A stretch of DNA of 14,660 bases from Paramuribaculum sp. (lineage in GTDB: Bacteria > Bacteroidota > Bacteroidia > Bacteroidales > Muribaculaceae): NCBI GenBank assembly GCA_009775605.1, contig VSPV01000061.1, forward strand, positions 1 through 14,660. Reading direction: 5' to 3'. Every line of letters begins with the position of its first letter. Within the stretch, counting starts at the first letter, position 1. Of the stretch, positions 14,656 to 14,660 are shown piece after piece. The notes beneath the pieces are model-generated. The model saw only the letters and a program-made list of their open reading frames with translations. It ran no database searches and had not been told where the DNA came from. Made by a program: the position numbers and the translations under genes.

Positions 14656-14660
14656 CTAAA

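Overview
The window looks like a chromosomal stretch from a Bacteroidota member, most likely a gut Bacteroidales (possibly Muribaculaceae-like, but the family is only a guess). Support comes from Bacteroides-type promoter boxes (TAnnTTTG, sometimes with an upstream TTG or TTTG), almost no Shine-Dalgarno sequences, the order purH-mreB-mreC-mreD-mrdA-rodA, and a Porin_10-type outer-membrane protein.

Left part (1-8738), all on the minus strand. Read in the direction of transcription, purH (bifunctional purine enzyme) is followed by the cell-elongation genes mreB, mreC, mreD, mrdA (PBP2) and rodA. MreB filaments, the MreC/MreD membrane partners, the SEDS glycosyltransferase RodA and its transpeptidase PBP2 together form the elongasome that builds side-wall peptidoglycan. 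Genes from mreC onward overlap or lie within 11 bp of each other. The one wide gap, between mreB and mreC, holds a strong hairpin. Behind rodA, a separate promoter drives a LysE-family exporter and a CBM9-like protein that runs off the left edge.

Middle (8739-9965). A 243-bp divergent spacer with a perfect inverted repeat separates purH from a plus-strand flavodoxin gene. Next come rpmH (ribosomal protein bL34, 51 codons) with a good promoter and a terminator-like hairpin, then a convergent spacer containing a striking tandem/palindromic array of a 9-bp unit.

Right part (9966-14660). A minus-strand pair, ugd (UDP-glucose 6-dehydrogenase) and a DegT/DnrJ/EryC1 aminotransferase, probably makes nucleotide-sugar precursors for surface glycans. 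It is divergent from a plus-strand gene for a putative 672-residue beta-barrel porin. The window ends in a 94-bp non-coding tail with a hairpin.

This is mostly conserved core genome. I found no CRISPR array, transposase, toxin-antitoxin pair, tRNA or defence system, and I see no convincing evidence for an undescribed multi-gene system. The points worth a second look are small: regulatory hairpins, a possible leaderless exporter mRNA, an atypical flavodoxin FMN loop and the 9-bp repeat array. All identifications were made by reading the sequence, without database searches.
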